A DNA stretch of 64,000 nucleotides. Origin: an uncultured Lentibacter sp. GTDB taxonomy: Bacteria > Pseudomonadota > Alphaproteobacteria > Rhodobacterales > Rhodobacteraceae. The notes beneath the pieces were generated by a model. That model did not search any database, was not told where the DNA came from, and saw only the letters and a program-made list of their open reading frames with translations. The stretch's first letter is position 1; the number at the start of each line of letters is the position of its first letter. A program made the position numbers and the translations under genes. Below are positions 63,500-64,000 of the stretch, piece by piece. The stretch covers positions 1-64,000 of the forward strand of contig CANMGT010000007.1 in the NCBI GenBank assembly GCA_947497495.1, read 5' to 3'.

Positions 63500-64000
63500 T
63501 CAGAACACCTGCCGCTCTTGCCCTTGTAACGGCGCTCGCCGCCGCACCTGTTCAAGCGTTTGACCTCACCGCAATGAGCCCTGAAGAGCGCGCTGCTTTC
63601 CAGCTCGAAGTCCGTGCCTACCTTATGGAGAACCCACAGGTTATCATGGACGCTGTCGCCGTGCTTGAACAACGCCAAGCCGAAGCTCAAGTCGCGTCAG
63701 ACGCCGAGTTGGTCAAGGTGAATGCCGAGGCCCTGTTTGAAGACGCGGCCTCATGGGTTGGCGGCAACCCCGACGGTGACATCACCATGGTCGAGTTCGT
63801 TGATTACCGCTGCGGCTATTGCCGTAAAGCGCATGACGAAGTCGCCGCCTTGCTCAAGAGCGACGGCAACATCAAGCTTATCGTCAAGGAATTCCCGATC
63901 CTCGGCGAGGCTTCGACAGTGTCCTCACGCTTTGCCATCGCCACGCGCCTTGTTGCGGGTGACAAGGCCTACAAGACAGTTTCAGACGTTTTGATCACGC
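63496..64000 (+). CDS. DsbA-family thioredoxin-like protein, truncated by the window end
   Basis: The ATG at 63496 overlaps the M48 stop (ATGA). The 168 visible residues start with a signal peptide (MIRTPAALALVTALAAAPVQ), then LTAMSPEERAAFQLEVRAYL, an oxidised-thiol active site CGYC in FVDYRCGYCRKAHDEV and IKLIVKEFPILGE. This is the DsbA/DsbG-like family of alphaproteobacteria, which introduce or isomerise disulfides in the periplasm. The 3' end is missing, and the cis-Pro region cannot be checked. Coupling to the M48 protease suggests joint envelope quality control. Confidence 0.93.
   Translation, partial: MIRTPAALALVTALAAAPVQAFDLTAMSPEERAAFQLEVRAYLMENPQVIMDAVAVLEQRQAEAQVASDAELVKVNAEALFEDAASWVGGNPDGDITMVEFVDYRCGYCRKAHDEVAALLKSDGNIKLIVKEFPILGEASTVSSRFAIATRLVAGDKAYKTVSDVLIT

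Overview
The window is chromosomal DNA of a marine alphaproteobacterium, most likely a Roseobacter-group Rhodobacteraceae. The evidence is GC-rich coding sequence with strong third-position G/C bias, a DMSP lyase DddP with every metal ligand in place, the ccmABCDG and nnr-glnB-glnA gene orders, an L31 protein without cysteines, and intergenic hairpins ending in a GGATATTT...CAAGAAGA tail of the kind common in Rhodobacteraceae. I cannot name the genus or species.

Layout. 0-9 kb: tRNA-Asp, a 39-aa ORF, a TfoX C-terminal protein, ndk, a Bcr/CflA-type MFS pump, an ABC-F ATPase coupled to MarC, a membrane aspartic protease, trmD-rplS-rpmE, a secreted duplicated-domain protein, tRNA-Leu and a Hint-domain protein. 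9-17.5 kb: NAD(P)HX repair enzyme nnr, glnB-glnA with an NtrC-like site, an Hsp70/YegD-like ATPase, a lytic transglycosylase, dddP and an alpha/beta-hydrolase-OsmC fusion. 17.5-31 kb: cytochrome c maturation genes (ccmA-B-C-D-G), secF-secD-yajC, serS, a TspO-like membrane protein, a sulfotransferase, der, bamB and a YfgM-like protein. 31-42.3 kb: a two-gene RND efflux system with an upstream TetR-type palindrome, an Atm1-type ABC exporter, a LysM protein, a LOG-family protein, rarD and bpt.

42.3-48.4 kb is an accessory island between bpt and the ilv operon. All of its genes lie on the minus strand and several overlap by ATGA, so it reads as one operon: a frameshifted small gene, two small conserved-looking proteins, an exported cysteine-rich seven-repeat protein, a DUF1611 (DgcN-like) P-loop protein, a PLP fold-III racemase (COG3457-like) and two small hypotheticals. 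A compact tyrosine recombinase with all catalytic residues sits at one edge and a degenerate direct repeat at the other. This is the best candidate here for an undescribed system: a D-amino-acid racemase/modification pair coupled to an exported disulfide-rich repeat protein.

49-64 kb: the acetolactate synthase operon, preceded by a 15-aa leader peptide rich in branched-chain codons and overlapping antiterminator/terminator hairpins (an attenuator); then an XRE-type regulator, a DUF2189 membrane protein, an amidase, prfB, PBP1A, a periplasmic N-acetylmuramoyl-L-alanine amidase, an aminotransferase, an M48 metalloprotease with TPRs and a DsbA-like protein cut by the window end. Most of the window is core metabolism and envelope biogenesis; novelty concentrates in the island, in the regulatory leaders and in a few diverged proteins (the NnrE half of nnr, the RND permease).
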